DNA of 64,000 nucleotides from Ignavibacteriales bacterium (GCA_026390595.1 JAPLFQ010000025.1:124001-188000), one strand, 5' to 3'; positions 53,206 to 62,125 are shown, counted from the stretch's first letter. The notes: generated from the sequence alone by a model not told the origin. Numbers and translations: made by a program.

Positions 53206-55103
53206 TGTGCGGAATATTCGGCATACTTTCGACGAACCCTTCCCATTTCGCTCATACCGCGGAACAGATGAAAGCTATCTATCATCGCGGACCGGATGAA
53301 CAGGGGACGTGGGCGAACGAGCAGGTGTTTCTCGGCAATTGCAGGCTCAGTATCATCGATCTGGTGAGCGGGCATCAACCCATATTCAACGAAAAGAAAT
53401 CGTGCTGCATCGTCTATAACGGTGAACTGTATAACTTCGAAGACTTGCGTCCGCAGCTGCAATCACGCGGACACCTGTTCACAACACATTCAGACACCGA
53501 AGTTGTCCTGCACGCCTACGAAGAGTGGGGGATCGATTGCCTCAAGAAGTTCAACGGCATGTTCGCGTTCGCCATTTGGGACGACGCGAAGCAAGCCCTC
53601 TTTGTCGCCCGCGACCGAATAGGGGAGAAACCTCTCTACTACTTCAGGGGACGAGATCGACTGGTCTTCGGGTCTGAAATCAAGTCGATTGTGGCAGATC
53701 CAACAATTCCGCGAGAGGTGAATCCGCGTGGACTTTCAAACTTCGTGACGTTTGGCCACTCCCTGGCTCCGGACACGATGTACAAGGACATTTTCAAACT
53801 TCTTCCGGGACATTACCTCATCGCGGCGGGAGGCAAGGTCGAAACAAGGCAGTACTGGGATGTCGGGGATGAGCCCCAGATCTCCGACGGAAAAGAACTC
53901 TCAGAAGAAGAGTATGCTGAGAGAATTCTCGCGCTGCTCGATGATTCGGTCAAGCGCCGGATGGTGGCCGACGTGCCAGTGGGCGCATTCTTGAGTGGCG
54001 GAGTGGATTCAAGCGCCATCGTCGCTTTGATGTGCAGGCATACACGTGAACGCGTCAAGACATTCTCGCTCGGTTTCACGATCGGCGGAGCGTATAACGA
54101 ACTTGCCGACGCGAAGCGAGTTGCCGACTTCCTCGGGACCGAGCATCACGAGCTCCGGGTCGATCATCTCGATATGATCGGGACGCTGCAGAAGCTTGTC
54201 TATCAGTACGATGAGCCGTTTGGGGACGCCGCCAATTTTCCTGTCTACCTGATCAGCGAGTTTGCGCGAAAACATGTAAAAGTAGTTCTGGCCGGCGAGG
54301 GGGGAGACGAGCTGTTTGGAGGGTATCGACGGTACGCTGCCGACCTCATGGCGCAGAGGTACCAGAGACTACCCGGGCTCATCACCCGATCGCTGGTTCC
54401 GGCTCTTGTCGGTGCAGTCCCGCGTCTTCGCCGGACGAAACGCATAGCACGAACGCTGCCGATCTCTGATCCCGCAGTTCGTTATGGGGCGTGGCTTGAA
54501 GTGTTTTCCCGCGAGATGAGGGAAGAGTTGTTCCGGCCGGAATTCCAGAAAGAGATCGAGGGATACGACCCGACCTGGCCCTATCCACATTACTACAACC
54601 GTCAATTGAATGGTCCTCGATCGCTGGATCATCTCAACCGGATAATGTATGTCGATCTCAAGACGTGGCTGTCCGATACCTACATGGAAAAGGTGGATAA
54701 AGCCACGATGGCGGTCAGTCTCGAGGGAAGGCTCCCATTCCTGGACCATCGCCTCGTCGAACTGGCATTCCAGATTCCCGGGAAATACAAGATCCGCGGG
54801 ACTTCGACGAAGATGATACTCAAGAAGGCAGTCAGGAGTCTGGTTCCTCCGGAAGTGCTGAAGAAACCAAAACATGGTTTCGCCGTTCCGACGGATCCCT
54901 GGTTCAGAGGAGAGCTCAAGGAGTTTGTTTTTCAAACGCTGACAGATGAGCGGGCTCGACGTCGTGGCTATTTCAACGCGCCCTATATCGAGAAGCTCTA
55001 CAAGCTGCACAGCGAAGGGAAAGAAGTATACGATACGGCGCTCTGGTTCCTGCTCAATTTCGAACTGTGGAACCGGGTGTATATCGACCGGCAATCAGTG
55101 TAG
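53205..55103 (+). CDS. asnB: Glutamine-hydrolysing asparagine synthase-type amidotransferase
   Basis: 632-residue protein with an N-terminal class II glutaminase (MCGIFG with nucleophile Cys2, CRLSIIDL, YNGELYNF) and a C-terminal ATP pyrophosphatase/synthetase domain (FLSGGVDSSAI P-loop; GEGGDELFGGYRRY). It could make asparagine, but the place inside a polysaccharide cluster fits homologues such as WbpS that amidate sugar acids on O-antigens. Both readings are open. It starts on the last base of the upstream glycosyltransferase stop. Confidence 0.9.
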   Translation: MCGIFGILSTNPSHFAHTAEQMKAIYHRGPDEQGTWANEQVFLGNCRLSIIDLVSGHQPIFNEKKSCCIVYNGELYNFEDLRPQLQSRGHLFTTHSDTEVVLHAYEEWGIDCLKKFNGMFAFAIWDDAKQALFVARDRIGEKPLYYFRGRDRLVFGSEIKSIVADPTIPREVNPRGLSNFVTFGHSLAPDTMYKDIFKLLPGHYLIAAGGKVETRQYWDVGDEPQISDGKELSEEEYAERILALLDDSVKRRMVADVPVGAFLSGGVDSSAIVALMCRHTRERVKTFSLGFTIGGAYNELADAKRVADFLGTEHHELRVDHLDMIGTLQKLVYQYDEPFGDAANFPVYLISEFARKHVKVVLAGEGGDELFGGYRRYAADLMAQRYQRLPGLITRSLVPALVGAVPRLRRTKRIARTLPISDPAVRYGAWLEVFSREMREELFRPEFQKEIEGYDPTWPYPHYYNRQLNGPRSLDHLNRIMYVDLKTWLSDTYMEKVDKATMAVSLEGRLPFLDHRLVELAFQIPGKYKIRGTSTKMILKKAVRSLVPPEVLKKPKHGFAVPTDPWFRGELKEFVFQTLTDERARRRGYFNAPYIEKLYKLHSEGKEVYDTALWFLLNFELWNRVYIDRQSV

Positions 55104-55150
55104 TGTTTCCCGACATTCCCTGTGAAATGTATCGGTCTGGATTATCAAGG

Positions 55151-55275
55151 TTCTTAACGCAGAGTCGCGGAGTCCGCACCAGCCCGCCATGCGGTCTGGC
55201 GGGGAGGATCGCAGAGGAAAAGAGTCATAAACTCCGCGTTGCTCGGCGATCTCTGCGTCTCTGCGATGAAAGCAT
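55151..55275. repeat. CTCTGCG-family inverted repeat with nested palindrome
   Basis: Left part AACGCAGAGTCGCGGAGTCC and, after an insertion, GGATCGCAGAGGAA; right part ACTCCGCGTTGCTCGG and GATCTCTGCGTCTCTGCG (to about 55275). The halves are inverted. The left half is interrupted at 55179-55204 by the CCAGCCCGCC...GGCGGGG palindrome, which is foreign to the word pattern. Confidence 0.7.
55179..55204. repeat. CCAGCCCGCC...GGCGGGG palindrome, copy B
   Basis: CCAGCCCGCC at 55179-55188, central GCGGT, GGCGGGG at 55198-55204. Shortest middle together with copy C. It interrupts the CTCTGCG-type repeat. Confidence 0.7.
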
Positions 55276-55328
55276 TGAAATGAGTTTTTGGCGATTGTGC
55301 GATAGAAATTCCAGAAAGGGTTGAAGAA

Positions 55329-56291
55329 ATGGCTCATTTTCTCGTCACCGGTGGTGCTGGTTTTATTGGATCGAACATTGTCGCTGAGCTTGTGAAGCGC
55401 GGCGAACGTGTGCGGGTTCTTGACAACTTCTCGACGGGCAACCGTGAAAACCTCCGCCCGTTTGGCGATTCCATCGAGCTCGTTGAAGGAAGTCTGACCG
55501 ATTTCGAAACCGTGCGAATCGCTGCACGTGGAGTGGACGTCGTGCTCCATCAGGGTGCGCTTCCATCGGTTCCACGATCGATCGAGCAGCCTCTCAACAG
55601 CAACGAAGTGAATGCCGGCGGGACCTTGAACGTCCTCGTGGCCAGCAGAGACGAGGGTGTGAAGCGTGTGGTGTTCGCTTCGTCGTCATCAATCTATGGC
55701 GACGTTGACATCGACCGGAAGCATGAAGGCCTTCCACCCCGGCCTCTTTCGCCATACGCGGTTGCAAAGATGGCTGCCGAGTACTATGCCAAGGTATTTT
55801 TCAAACTATACGGGCTGGAAGCTGTGGCGCTGAGGTATTTCAATGTCTTCGGCCCTCGCCAAAACCCGGACTCACAGTATTCCGCCGTGATTCCGAAGTT
55901 CATCAAGATGATGATGAATGGGAAGCAGCCGGTGATTTTTGGTGACGGTCTGCAGTCGCGGGATTTCAGCTACGTCGAAAATATTGTACTCGCCAACCTT
56001 CTTGCTGCCAGTGCTCCGCGCATGACCGGTGAAACGTTAAATATCGCGTGTGGAGAAACCCGCACTCTTCTCGATCTAGTCAACGGATTGAACAAAGCTC
56101 TTGGCACAACCATCTCGCCGATCTTCCAGCCGATTCGAAAAGGGGACGTGATGCACTCCCTCGCTGACATCTCGCTTGCAGAACGGACGATCAATTACAA
56201 GCCGACAGTTGGGTGGGAAGAAGGGCTCAAACGGACCGTGCAATGGTATGTCGAACTCGAAAAGGGCAATCGTGGAACAGGTGTTGCGTAG
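55329..56291 (+). CDS. NAD-dependent epimerase/dehydratase (WbpP/GalE-like SDR)
   Basis: 320-residue extended SDR with [14 protein letters not shown] (NAD loop), LDNFSTGNRENL, HQGALPSVPRSI, ASSSSIYGD, the catalytic YAVAK, and RYFNVFGPRQNP. The SVPRSIEQP stretch resembles UDP-GlcNAc/UDP-GlcNAcA C4-epimerases (WbpP/TviC type), so a UDP-GalNAc-type product is plausible. It starts at ATG after GGGTTGAAGAA and follows the CTCTGCG repeat. Confidence 0.87.
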   Translation: MAHFLVTGGAGFIGSNIVAELVKRGERVRVLDNFSTGNRENLRPFGDSIELVEGSLTDFETVRIAARGVDVVLHQGALPSVPRSIEQPLNSNEVNAGGTLNVLVASRDEGVKRVVFASSSSIYGDVDIDRKHEGLPPRPLSPYAVAKMAAEYYAKVFFKLYGLEAVALRYFNVFGPRQNPDSQYSAVIPKFIKMMMNGKQPVIFGDGLQSRDFSYVENIVLANLLAASAPRMTGETLNIACGETRTLLDLVNGLNKALGTTISPIFQPIRKGDVMHSLADISLAERTINYKPTVGWEEGLKRTVQWYVELEKGNRGTGVA

Positions 56292-56302
56292 GCGGTCAAT
56301 CC

Positions 56303-56349
56303 ATCTGATCCGTGTCTTTTCCGTGTAAGTCCGTGGTTAATTTCTTTTT
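56303..56349. repeat. ATCCGTG-family repeat, single arm
   Basis: Near-tandem words CTGATCCGTGTC, TTTTCCGTGTAAG, TCCGTGGTTAATTTC. Same family and final word as the right arm of 32565-32679, but without a visible inverted partner. It overlaps the upstream end of the open frame of the next gene and rules out its earliest start. Confidence 0.6.
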
Positions 56350-56383
56350 GCGTGAATCGCGCAAATTGTTGAGGGGAGTGAGT

Positions 56384-57550
56384 TTGAAAGCAGTAATCGC
56401 GGCAAATACATCCTGGTACCTCCAGAACTTCAGGGGAGAAATTTTTCGTGATCTGGCATCAGCCGGGACAGACGTCGTGGCCCTGGCGCCGAAAGACGAA
56501 TGGTCGCCCCGGTTCGAAGAACTGGGTGCAAGGTACGTTGAGATCCGGATGAACCGTCGAGGGCTGAATCCCTTCGGTGATTTGCTCCTGCTCGCCCGAT
56601 TGTATCGCATCTATTCCAAAGAACGGCCGGATGTGGTGCTCCATAATACGATCAAACCGGTGATCTACGGATCGCTGGCGGCCGGGTTTGCAGGTGTTGG
56701 CAGGATCGTGAACATGATCTCAGGGCTCGGATTCGTTTTCATCGGTGAAGGTTTGGTGCAGCGGATGTTGCGTCCACTGGTTCACCGGCTATACCGGCGC
56801 GCGCTGCGAAGATCCCATACGGTTCTGTTCCAGAACCCAGACGACAGGAAGTACTTCGTTGACCATCGTCTCGTCACCGAAGCAAAAACCGTAGTCATCC
56901 CAGGATCGGGTGTTGATACCGATCGGTTTCATTACGTCGGAAGCCCAAACGACAAGTCGGACTGCACGTTCCTGTTTGTGGGAAGGATCCTTAAAGACAA
57001 GGGAGTGCTCGAGTTTGTCGAGGCTGCGAGGATGACCAGAGAATCAAAACCCAATGCCAGATTCCAGATGCTGGGGAAAATCGACACCGACAACCCAACC
57101 CACATCGAGGGTTCGGTCGTCAGCAGTTGGGTCAATGACGGACTTGTTGAGTATCTTGGTGAAGCCGACGATGTTCGCGACATTCTCGGTCGCGCCGATG
57201 TGGTTGTCCTCCCGTCGTATCGCGAAGGGGTGCCGAGATCGGTCCTGGAGGGGATGGCGATGGGCAAAGCGATCATCACGACAGATGTCCCTGGTTGCAG
57301 AGAGACGGTGGAGAATGGCAGGAACGGGTTGCTGGTTCCGCCGCGGGATGCTGATGCGCTGGCAGCAGCTATGAAGGACATGATTGCTCATCCAGACCGG
57401 CGAGCAGCGATGGGCAAAGAGAGCAGAAAACTCGCTGAGGAACGCTTCGACGTGAGAAATGTGAACGAACAGATTTTCAGGGCGATGGGTCTCACGGCTC
57501 ATCTGCAAGAAAGCGTACCTGCAGCCGCACAGAATCGGAATTTGAAATGA
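56384..57550 (+). CDS. GT4 family glycosyltransferase
   Basis: 388-residue GT-B glycosyltransferase from the TTG at 56384, which has GAGGGG seven bases upstream; a GTG at 56378 is the alternative. The open frame continues to 56312 but that part is repeat sequence. N-domain: KAVIAANTSWYLQNFRGEIF; C-domain: FLFVGRILKDKGVLEFVEAA, VVVLPSYREGVPRSVLEGMA with the donor-phosphate EGVP...E pattern, and TTDVPGCRETVENGRNGLL. It resembles PglA/WbnE-type GT4 enzymes. Its stop overlaps the next epimerase start (ATGA). Confidence 0.9.
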   Translation: MKAVIAANTSWYLQNFRGEIFRDLASAGTDVVALAPKDEWSPRFEELGARYVEIRMNRRGLNPFGDLLLLARLYRIYSKERPDVVLHNTIKPVIYGSLAAGFAGVGRIVNMISGLGFVFIGEGLVQRMLRPLVHRLYRRALRRSHTVLFQNPDDRKYFVDHRLVTEAKTVVIPGSGVDTDRFHYVGSPNDKSDCTFLFVGRILKDKGVLEFVEAARMTRESKPNARFQMLGKIDTDNPTHIEGSVVSSWVNDGLVEYLGEADDVRDILGRADVVVLPSYREGVPRSVLEGMAMGKAIITTDVPGCRETVENGRNGLLVPPRDADALAAAMKDMIAHPDRRAAMGKESRKLAEERFDVRNVNEQIFRAMGLTAHLQESVPAAAQNRNLK

Positions 57551-58536
57551 TCCTTGTAACCGGAAACGTTGGATTTATCGGAACGTATCTCACGAAAGCT
57601 CTTGTGAAACAGGGCTTCAAGGTCCATGGGATCGATCTTCGGCCGCTGCGTGACTCCGAAGATGTCGTCAATCATGTGCAGGGGAATATCCTTGAGAAGG
57701 ATTCTGTTCGCAAAGCCATGGAAGGCGCCGATTGCATTATCCACCTTGCTGCCGAACACAAGGACTTTGGCGTCGACAGAGACCAATACTATCGCGTCAA
57801 TGTCGATGGAACGAAAATGCTGTTGCGAACTGCGTCGGAGATGAAGATCAACAAGTTTGTCTTTTTTAGCTCGGTTGCGGTCTATGGTGCTTCGCAGCCT
57901 TCATCTGATGGCACACTCCCGAATCCAAACAACGACTATGGCGCCTCCAAGCTGAAAACAGAGGACGCAGTCCGCGTATGGGCAGCGGAAGATCCGGCCA
58001 GGGAAGTCGTCATCCTGCGTCCAACGGTAGTGTTTGGACCGAGGAATCGTGCGAACATCTTCCGGCTCGTCAGGCAAGTCTGCGACAAGCAGTTCATCTG
58101 GGTTGGCAAGGGAGACAATATCAAGTCCGTAGCGTACGTGGAGAACCTTGTCGATGCGACGATCTTGCTACTGAACACGATGGCTCCCGGCGTGTTGACG
58201 CTGAACTACTCCGATCGGCCGCAGCTGACGACGAAAGAGATCGTCGATATTATCGCACAGAAGGCCGGAGTAACAGTCCCAAGCAGGAGAATTCCTCTGC
58301 CACTCGCTCTCTCGGTTGCGCGCGTGTTCGATCTGTTGGGCAATATCACTCGCCGGGATTTTCCGATTACGTCGGCGAGGATCCGGAAGTTCAATACGCC
58401 CACGTGTCACAATGCCGAAAAGATCTTTGCGATGGGCTTTCAGCCCCGGTACAGTATCGAAGAGGGGTTTGAAAAAAACGTCCGGTGGTATCTATCCAAT
58501 AAAGGGGATCTCGATCTATCCGACACATTGGACTGA
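57547..58536 (+). CDS. NAD-dependent epimerase/dehydratase (SDR)
   Basis: 329-residue extended SDR. The NAD loop is TGNVGFIG, with Asn in place of the usual Gly at the second position but the G-x2-G-x2-G spacing kept. Further on are IIHLAAEHKDFGVD, FFSSVAVYG, YGASK as the active-site pair and LRPTVVFGPRNR. The substrate is unknown; family members reduce or epimerise nucleotide-linked sugars, and its coupling to a GT4 gene by overlap suggests they act on the same residue. Confidence 0.85.
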   Translation: MILVTGNVGFIGTYLTKALVKQGFKVHGIDLRPLRDSEDVVNHVQGNILEKDSVRKAMEGADCIIHLAAEHKDFGVDRDQYYRVNVDGTKMLLRTASEMKINKFVFFSSVAVYGASQPSSDGTLPNPNNDYGASKLKTEDAVRVWAAEDPAREVVILRPTVVFGPRNRANIFRLVRQVCDKQFIWVGKGDNIKSVAYVENLVDATILLLNTMAPGVLTLNYSDRPQLTTKEIVDIIAQKAGVTVPSRRIPLPLALSVARVFDLLGNITRRDFPITSARIRKFNTPTCHNAEKIFAMGFQPRYSIEEGFEKNVRWYLSNKGDLDLSDTLD

Positions 58537-58549
58537 AAGCCACCTCAAC

Positions 58550-58700
58550 TGTCATTCCCGCTCGTGGTTGGTGGCCAGCCCGCCAGCGGTCAGGCGGGGT
58601 ATCCAGACTGCGTGTTCTGGACTCCCGATTGAAACATCCCCGAAAAGGAATTCGGGGCCCCGAGGAAAGTCCTCGGGGTAAACAAGTCGGGAGTGACAAC
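58550..58700. repeat. GTCATTCCCG...CGGGAGTGAC element with stacked hairpins
   Basis: About 150 bp. Ends GTCATTCCCG (58551-58560) and CGGGAGTGAC (58688-58697) pair with one mismatch. Inside are copy C of the CCAGCCCGCC palindrome (58575-58599), a CCCCGAA/TTCGGGG hairpin (58638-58657) and a CCCCGAGGA/TCCTCGGGG hairpin with a 3-base loop (58658-58678), enclosed by ACTCCCGA/TCGGGAGT. No reading frame fits. It lies between the epimerase and the initiating transferase. Confidence 0.75.
58575..58599. repeat. CCAGCCCGCC...GGCGGGG palindrome, copy C
   Basis: CCAGCCCGCC at 58575-58584, central GCGGT, GGCGGGG at 58593-58599. It is nested in the GTCATTCCCG element, the third different host repeat. Confidence 0.7.
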
Positions 58701-58740
58701 CCTTTTTGAGATATGTTCTAATCAGACTTAGCGTCTTCCA

Positions 58741-60153
58741 ATGAACAAACGCACAGAGCGAATAGTCCTACTCTTGCTCGATTTCTTCACCATCAACCTG
58801 GCGTACACCGCGTACTACGTGTTGCGGGTGCGGAGCGGCCTGTTCAACAATCCGATCGAGCCGGACCTGTACCTGCCGATGCTGACGATCTATGTCTACT
58901 GGCTCTTCCTGTTCGCCTTCTTTGGTCTCTACCGGTCGTGGTACGCCCAATCCCGTCTCGACGAAATTATCACGCTTTTCAGAACAACCGGGGCAGGGGT
59001 TCTTGTCCTCTTCTTCCTTGTCTTCATCGATGACACAGCGACGCACCCCCAGTCGAGTACGCGCACGCTCATCGCTGCCTACTGGATAGTATTGTTTGGG
59101 TTCGTGAGCATCGGACGCCTGGCCATGCGGGCCACGCAAAAGCGGTTGCTCGAAAACGGGATCGGTGCCCGCAACACACTTATTGTCGGCTGGTCTGAGA
59201 GCGCCAGGGATTTGAGTGATATGGTCCTCAAGTACCCGGCATTGGGGTACAAACTCGTGGGGTTTGTCGAGACGGCGAAGCGAAAGACCCCGAAACGCAC
59301 GCGAGGTGACTACAAAGATATTCCGCTTCTCGGCTCGATGGAAAAGCTGTCGTCGCTCATACTTCAGCATGATGTTCGAGAGGTGCTGATCGGCCTCGAT
59401 TCGTCCGAACACGAAAAACTTATTCGCATCATTAATGAGTGTGCCGGCTATGAAGTGGGTTTGAAGATCATGGCAGATATGTATGATATCGTGAGCGGCC
59501 AGGCCCGCGTGAGCTCGATCTACGGTGCACCCCTGATCGAGGTGAACCCCGAAATCATGAAGCCGTGGGAGGAATCACTCAAGCGCGCTCTCGATATGCT
59601 CGCCTCCCTCGTGATCCTGGTCGTGGGACTGCCGTTCTGGTTGCTGGTCGCCGTGGTCATCAGGTTGAATTCTCCGGGCTCGGTCTTGTACGGCCAGGAG
59701 CGGCTGGGGAAGAACGGGAAGCCGTTCAGGATCTTTAAGTTTCGGTCGATGTACGTCGATGCAGAAAAGAAATCGGGGCCCGTGTGGGCCGCGAAGAAGG
59801 ATCCACGCGTCACGCCGGTCGGAAGAACTCTCCGACGTCTGCATATCGACGAAGTTCCGCAGTTCATCAACGTGCTGCGCGGAGACATGAGTCTGGTGGG
59901 TCCGCGTCCCGAGCGTGGGTTCTTCGTGGAGAAACTCTCGGCGGAACTACCGCTCTACAAGCGTCGTCTCAAGGTGCGTCCCGGCATTACCGGCTGGGCG
60001 CAGGTCAAGCACAAGTACGACGAATCCATCGAAGATGTGAAAGTGAAGTTGAAATATGATCTCTTCTACATCGAGAACATGTCGTGGCGGATGGATTTAA
60101 AGATACTTTTTAATACATTTTATGTCATGATAATGGGAAAAGGACATACCTGA
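58741..60153 (+). CDS. Undecaprenyl-phosphate sugar phosphotransferase (WbaP/WcaJ-like)
   Basis: Initiating enzyme that places the first sugar phosphate on undecaprenyl phosphate at the inner membrane. The 470-residue protein has four to five N-terminal helices (residues 1 to about 125), a nucleotide-binding-like middle (NTLIVGWSESARDLSDMVL at about 140-160), and the catalytic domain from about 280: KRALDMLASLVILVVGLPFW (membrane re-entrant helix), GQERLGKNGKPFRIFKFRSM, HIDEVPQFINVLRGDMSLVG with the Asp-Glu catalytic pair, and RPGITGWAQV. It is complete, unlike the related half-protein at 62629. Confidence 0.93.
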   Translation: MNKRTERIVLLLLDFFTINLAYTAYYVLRVRSGLFNNPIEPDLYLPMLTIYVYWLFLFAFFGLYRSWYAQSRLDEIITLFRTTGAGVLVLFFLVFIDDTATHPQSSTRTLIAAYWIVLFGFVSIGRLAMRATQKRLLENGIGARNTLIVGWSESARDLSDMVLKYPALGYKLVGFVETAKRKTPKRTRGDYKDIPLLGSMEKLSSLILQHDVREVLIGLDSSEHEKLIRIINECAGYEVGLKIMADMYDIVSGQARVSSIYGAPLIEVNPEIMKPWEESLKRALDMLASLVILVVGLPFWLLVAVVIRLNSPGSVLYGQERLGKNGKPFRIFKFRSMYVDAEKKSGPVWAAKKDPRVTPVGRTLRRLHIDEVPQFINVLRGDMSLVGPRPERGFFVEKLSAELPLYKRRLKVRPGITGWAQVKHKYDESIEDVKVKLKYDLFYIENMSWRMDLKILFNTFYVMIMGKGHT

Positions 60154-60154
60154 T

Positions 60155-61270
60155 ATGAGCACACTGAATATTCAAATGGTTGACCTGGTTACACAGTACA
60201 AGAAAATCAAGCCCGAAATCGACGAGGCAATCCACAAGGTCCTTGATTCCGGCTACTACATCCTTGGGAAGGAAGTGGGGGAATTTGAAGTCGCTGCAGC
60301 GAAGTACCTCGGCACGCGCCATGCCATTGGCTGTGCCTCCGGCACGGACGCTCTCCAGGTAGCCATGATGGCGCTGGAAATTGGTCCGGGTGATGAGGTG
60401 ATTACGACCCCCTTTACATTTGTGGCTACTGCGGAAACGATCGCCATTCTTGGTGCAAAGCCGGTCTATGTGGACATCGATCCACAGACCTACAATATCG
60501 ACCCGGCGGCCATCGAAGCCGCGATCACACCCAGAACGAAGGCGATACTTCCCGTGCATCTCTACGGGCACGCAGCAGATATGGATCCGATCATGGAGAT
60601 TTCCAGAAAGCACGGAATTCCGGTCATCGAGGATGCAGCCCAGGCGATGGGAGCGGACTACAAGGGACGCAAAGTCGGCGGCATCGGTTCGATGGGGTGC
60701 ATCAGTTTCTTCCCGAGCAAGAACCTGGGTGCGTTCGGCGATGCAGGTATGATCGTGACGAACGATGACAAGCTCGCCGACAAACTCCGGGTCATTATCA
60801 TGCACGGTTCACGCAAACGGTACTACCACGAGGTCCTTGGCGTGAACAGCCGGCTTGATACGCTCCAGGCGGCGATCCTCAACGTCAAACTGAAATACCT
60901 CGATCAATGGCATGATGCCCGTCGGGCGTCGGCCCACTTCTACAATAAGCTTTTCAAGGTGAACGGTATCACGACGCCGTACGAAGCACCATATACGCGT
61001 CATATCTTCCACCAATACACGCTGCGGATCGGTGACAGGAACAAAGTGGATGAATACCTCACGCAGAAGAAGATTCCTCATGCAATCTATTATCCCATCC
61101 CGCTGCATCAACAGCAGGCGTTCCTGGTTGCAGGAAAGCCGGCCGGGTCCTTCCAGGTGACCGAACAGGCGGCAGCAGAAGTTCTCTCTCTTCCGATACA
61201 CACTGAGCTGACCGAAGAACAACAGCGGTTCATAGCTCATTCAGTCCTGGAAGGGTTGGGCAAGCAGTAG
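60155..61270 (+). CDS. DegT/DnrJ/EryC1/StrS aminotransferase
   Basis: PLP-dependent sugar aminotransferase of 371 residues. It shows MVDLVTQYKKIKPEIDEAI, CASGTDALQVAMMAL, TTPFTFVATAETIA, PVHLYGHAADMD, VIEDAAQAMGADYKG and FFPSKNLGAFGDAGM with the Schiff-base lysine. The N-terminal pattern and the NSRLDTLQAAIL block resemble WbpE-type enzymes that aminate 3-keto uronates or similar sugars. It starts one base after the stop of the initiating transferase, so the two are tightly co-expressed. Confidence 0.93.
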   Translation: MSTLNIQMVDLVTQYKKIKPEIDEAIHKVLDSGYYILGKEVGEFEVAAAKYLGTRHAIGCASGTDALQVAMMALEIGPGDEVITTPFTFVATAETIAILGAKPVYVDIDPQTYNIDPAAIEAAITPRTKAILPVHLYGHAADMDPIMEISRKHGIPVIEDAAQAMGADYKGRKVGGIGSMGCISFFPSKNLGAFGDAGMIVTNDDKLADKLRVIIMHGSRKRYYHEVLGVNSRLDTLQAAILNVKLKYLDQWHDARRASAHFYNKLFKVNGITTPYEAPYTRHIFHQYTLRIGDRNKVDEYLTQKKIPHAIYYPIPLHQQQAFLVAGKPAGSFQVTEQAAAEVLSLPIHTELTEEQQRFIAHSVLEGLGKQ

Positions 61271-61312
61271 AACAAATTCACTATCACCACAACTGTCGAA
61301 CACGACATCATT

Positions 61313-62029
61313 ATGAAACGCTGCCTGGTTGTTATTCCTACATTTAACGAAGCCGATAATGTCCAAGAGCTCCTCCCAGCGGTGCTCAAGTTCGGGACCC
61401 ATTTCAACGTCCTCATCGTCGACGACAATTCTCCGGACGGTACGGCGAAGCTCGTGAAGGAGATGCAGAAGACGGAGCCGAGAATTCATCTGCTCGAACG
61501 ACCCGGCAAAATGGGACTTGGGACGGCGTATGTCGCCGGCTTCAAGTTCGCTCTGGCCAACGGCTTCGACTTTGTCTTCGAGATGGACGCCGATTTTTCG
61601 CACGATCCCGAGATGCTTCCGAAACTCCTCGCAAAGGCGGAAGAATATGACCTTGTCATCGGCTCGCGGTACATCGAAGGGGTGAACGTAGTCAACTGGC
61701 CTATGAAGCGATTGCTCTTGAGCTATTTCGCAAACATCTACACCCGCGTGATCACAGGAATGCCGGTCCGTGACGCCACCGGCGGATACAAGTGCTTCAA
61801 GCGGAAAGTGCTCGAGAGCATCGACCTCGACGCGATTCATTCCAACGGCTATGCATTCCAGATTGAAATGAACTTCAAGTCGTGGAGGAAGGGATTCCGC
61901 GTCGTCGAAATTCCGATCGTCTTTGTGGACCGGAGGATCGGCGTATCGAAGATGTCGAAGAAAATAGTCTACGAAGCGGTCTGGATGGTGTGGCGGCTGA
62001 AATTTCGAAGCCTCTTTGATGGCAGGTGA
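61313..62029 (+). CDS. Polyprenol-phosphate mannosyltransferase-like GT2 (DPM1 type)
   Basis: 238-residue GT2 enzyme predicted to make polyprenyl-phosphate sugar. Motifs: VVIPTFNEADNV, LIVDDNSPDGTA, EMDADFSHDPEMLP (DxD plus DPEMLP), and VIGSRYIEGVNVVNWPMKR. Length fits soluble DPM1-like proteins without membrane tail. It could supply Und-P-sugar for polymer modification or lipoprotein/protein glycosylation. It is the last polysaccharide gene before the repeat-bounded GxxExxY unit. Confidence 0.92.
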   Translation: MKRCLVVIPTFNEADNVQELLPAVLKFGTHFNVLIVDDNSPDGTAKLVKEMQKTEPRIHLLERPGKMGLGTAYVAGFKFALANGFDFVFEMDADFSHDPEMLPKLLAKAEEYDLVIGSRYIEGVNVVNWPMKRLLLSYFANIYTRVITGMPVRDATGGYKCFKRKVLESIDLDAIHSNGYAFQIEMNFKSWRKGFRVVEIPIVFVDRRIGVSKMSKKIVYEAVWMVWRLKFRSLFDGR

Positions 62030-62055
62030 TTTCCCGCCCCCGCCTCGAAGATGAA

Positions 62056-62096
62056 GAGAAGGCAAACCGCAAAGGGCGCGAAGAGCGCAAAGTGAA
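62056..62096. repeat. CTTTGCG-family repeat, left boundary of the GxxExxY unit
   Basis: GGCAAACCGCAAAGGGCGCG and AAGAGCGCAAAGTGAACG, in the AAACCGCAAAG orientation. It is inverted relative to the repeat that begins at 62519, so the two bracket the gene at 62126-62509 as terminal inverted repeats. Confidence 0.75.
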
Positions 62097-62125
62097 CGTT
62101 GACGCTGACATCACCCGAGGTAAGC

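Noticed and set aside
56312-56383. Longer start for the GT4 glycosyltransferase
   Set aside because: The extra residues are encoded by an ATCCGTG-type repeat; a good ribosome-binding site precedes the TTG at 56384.
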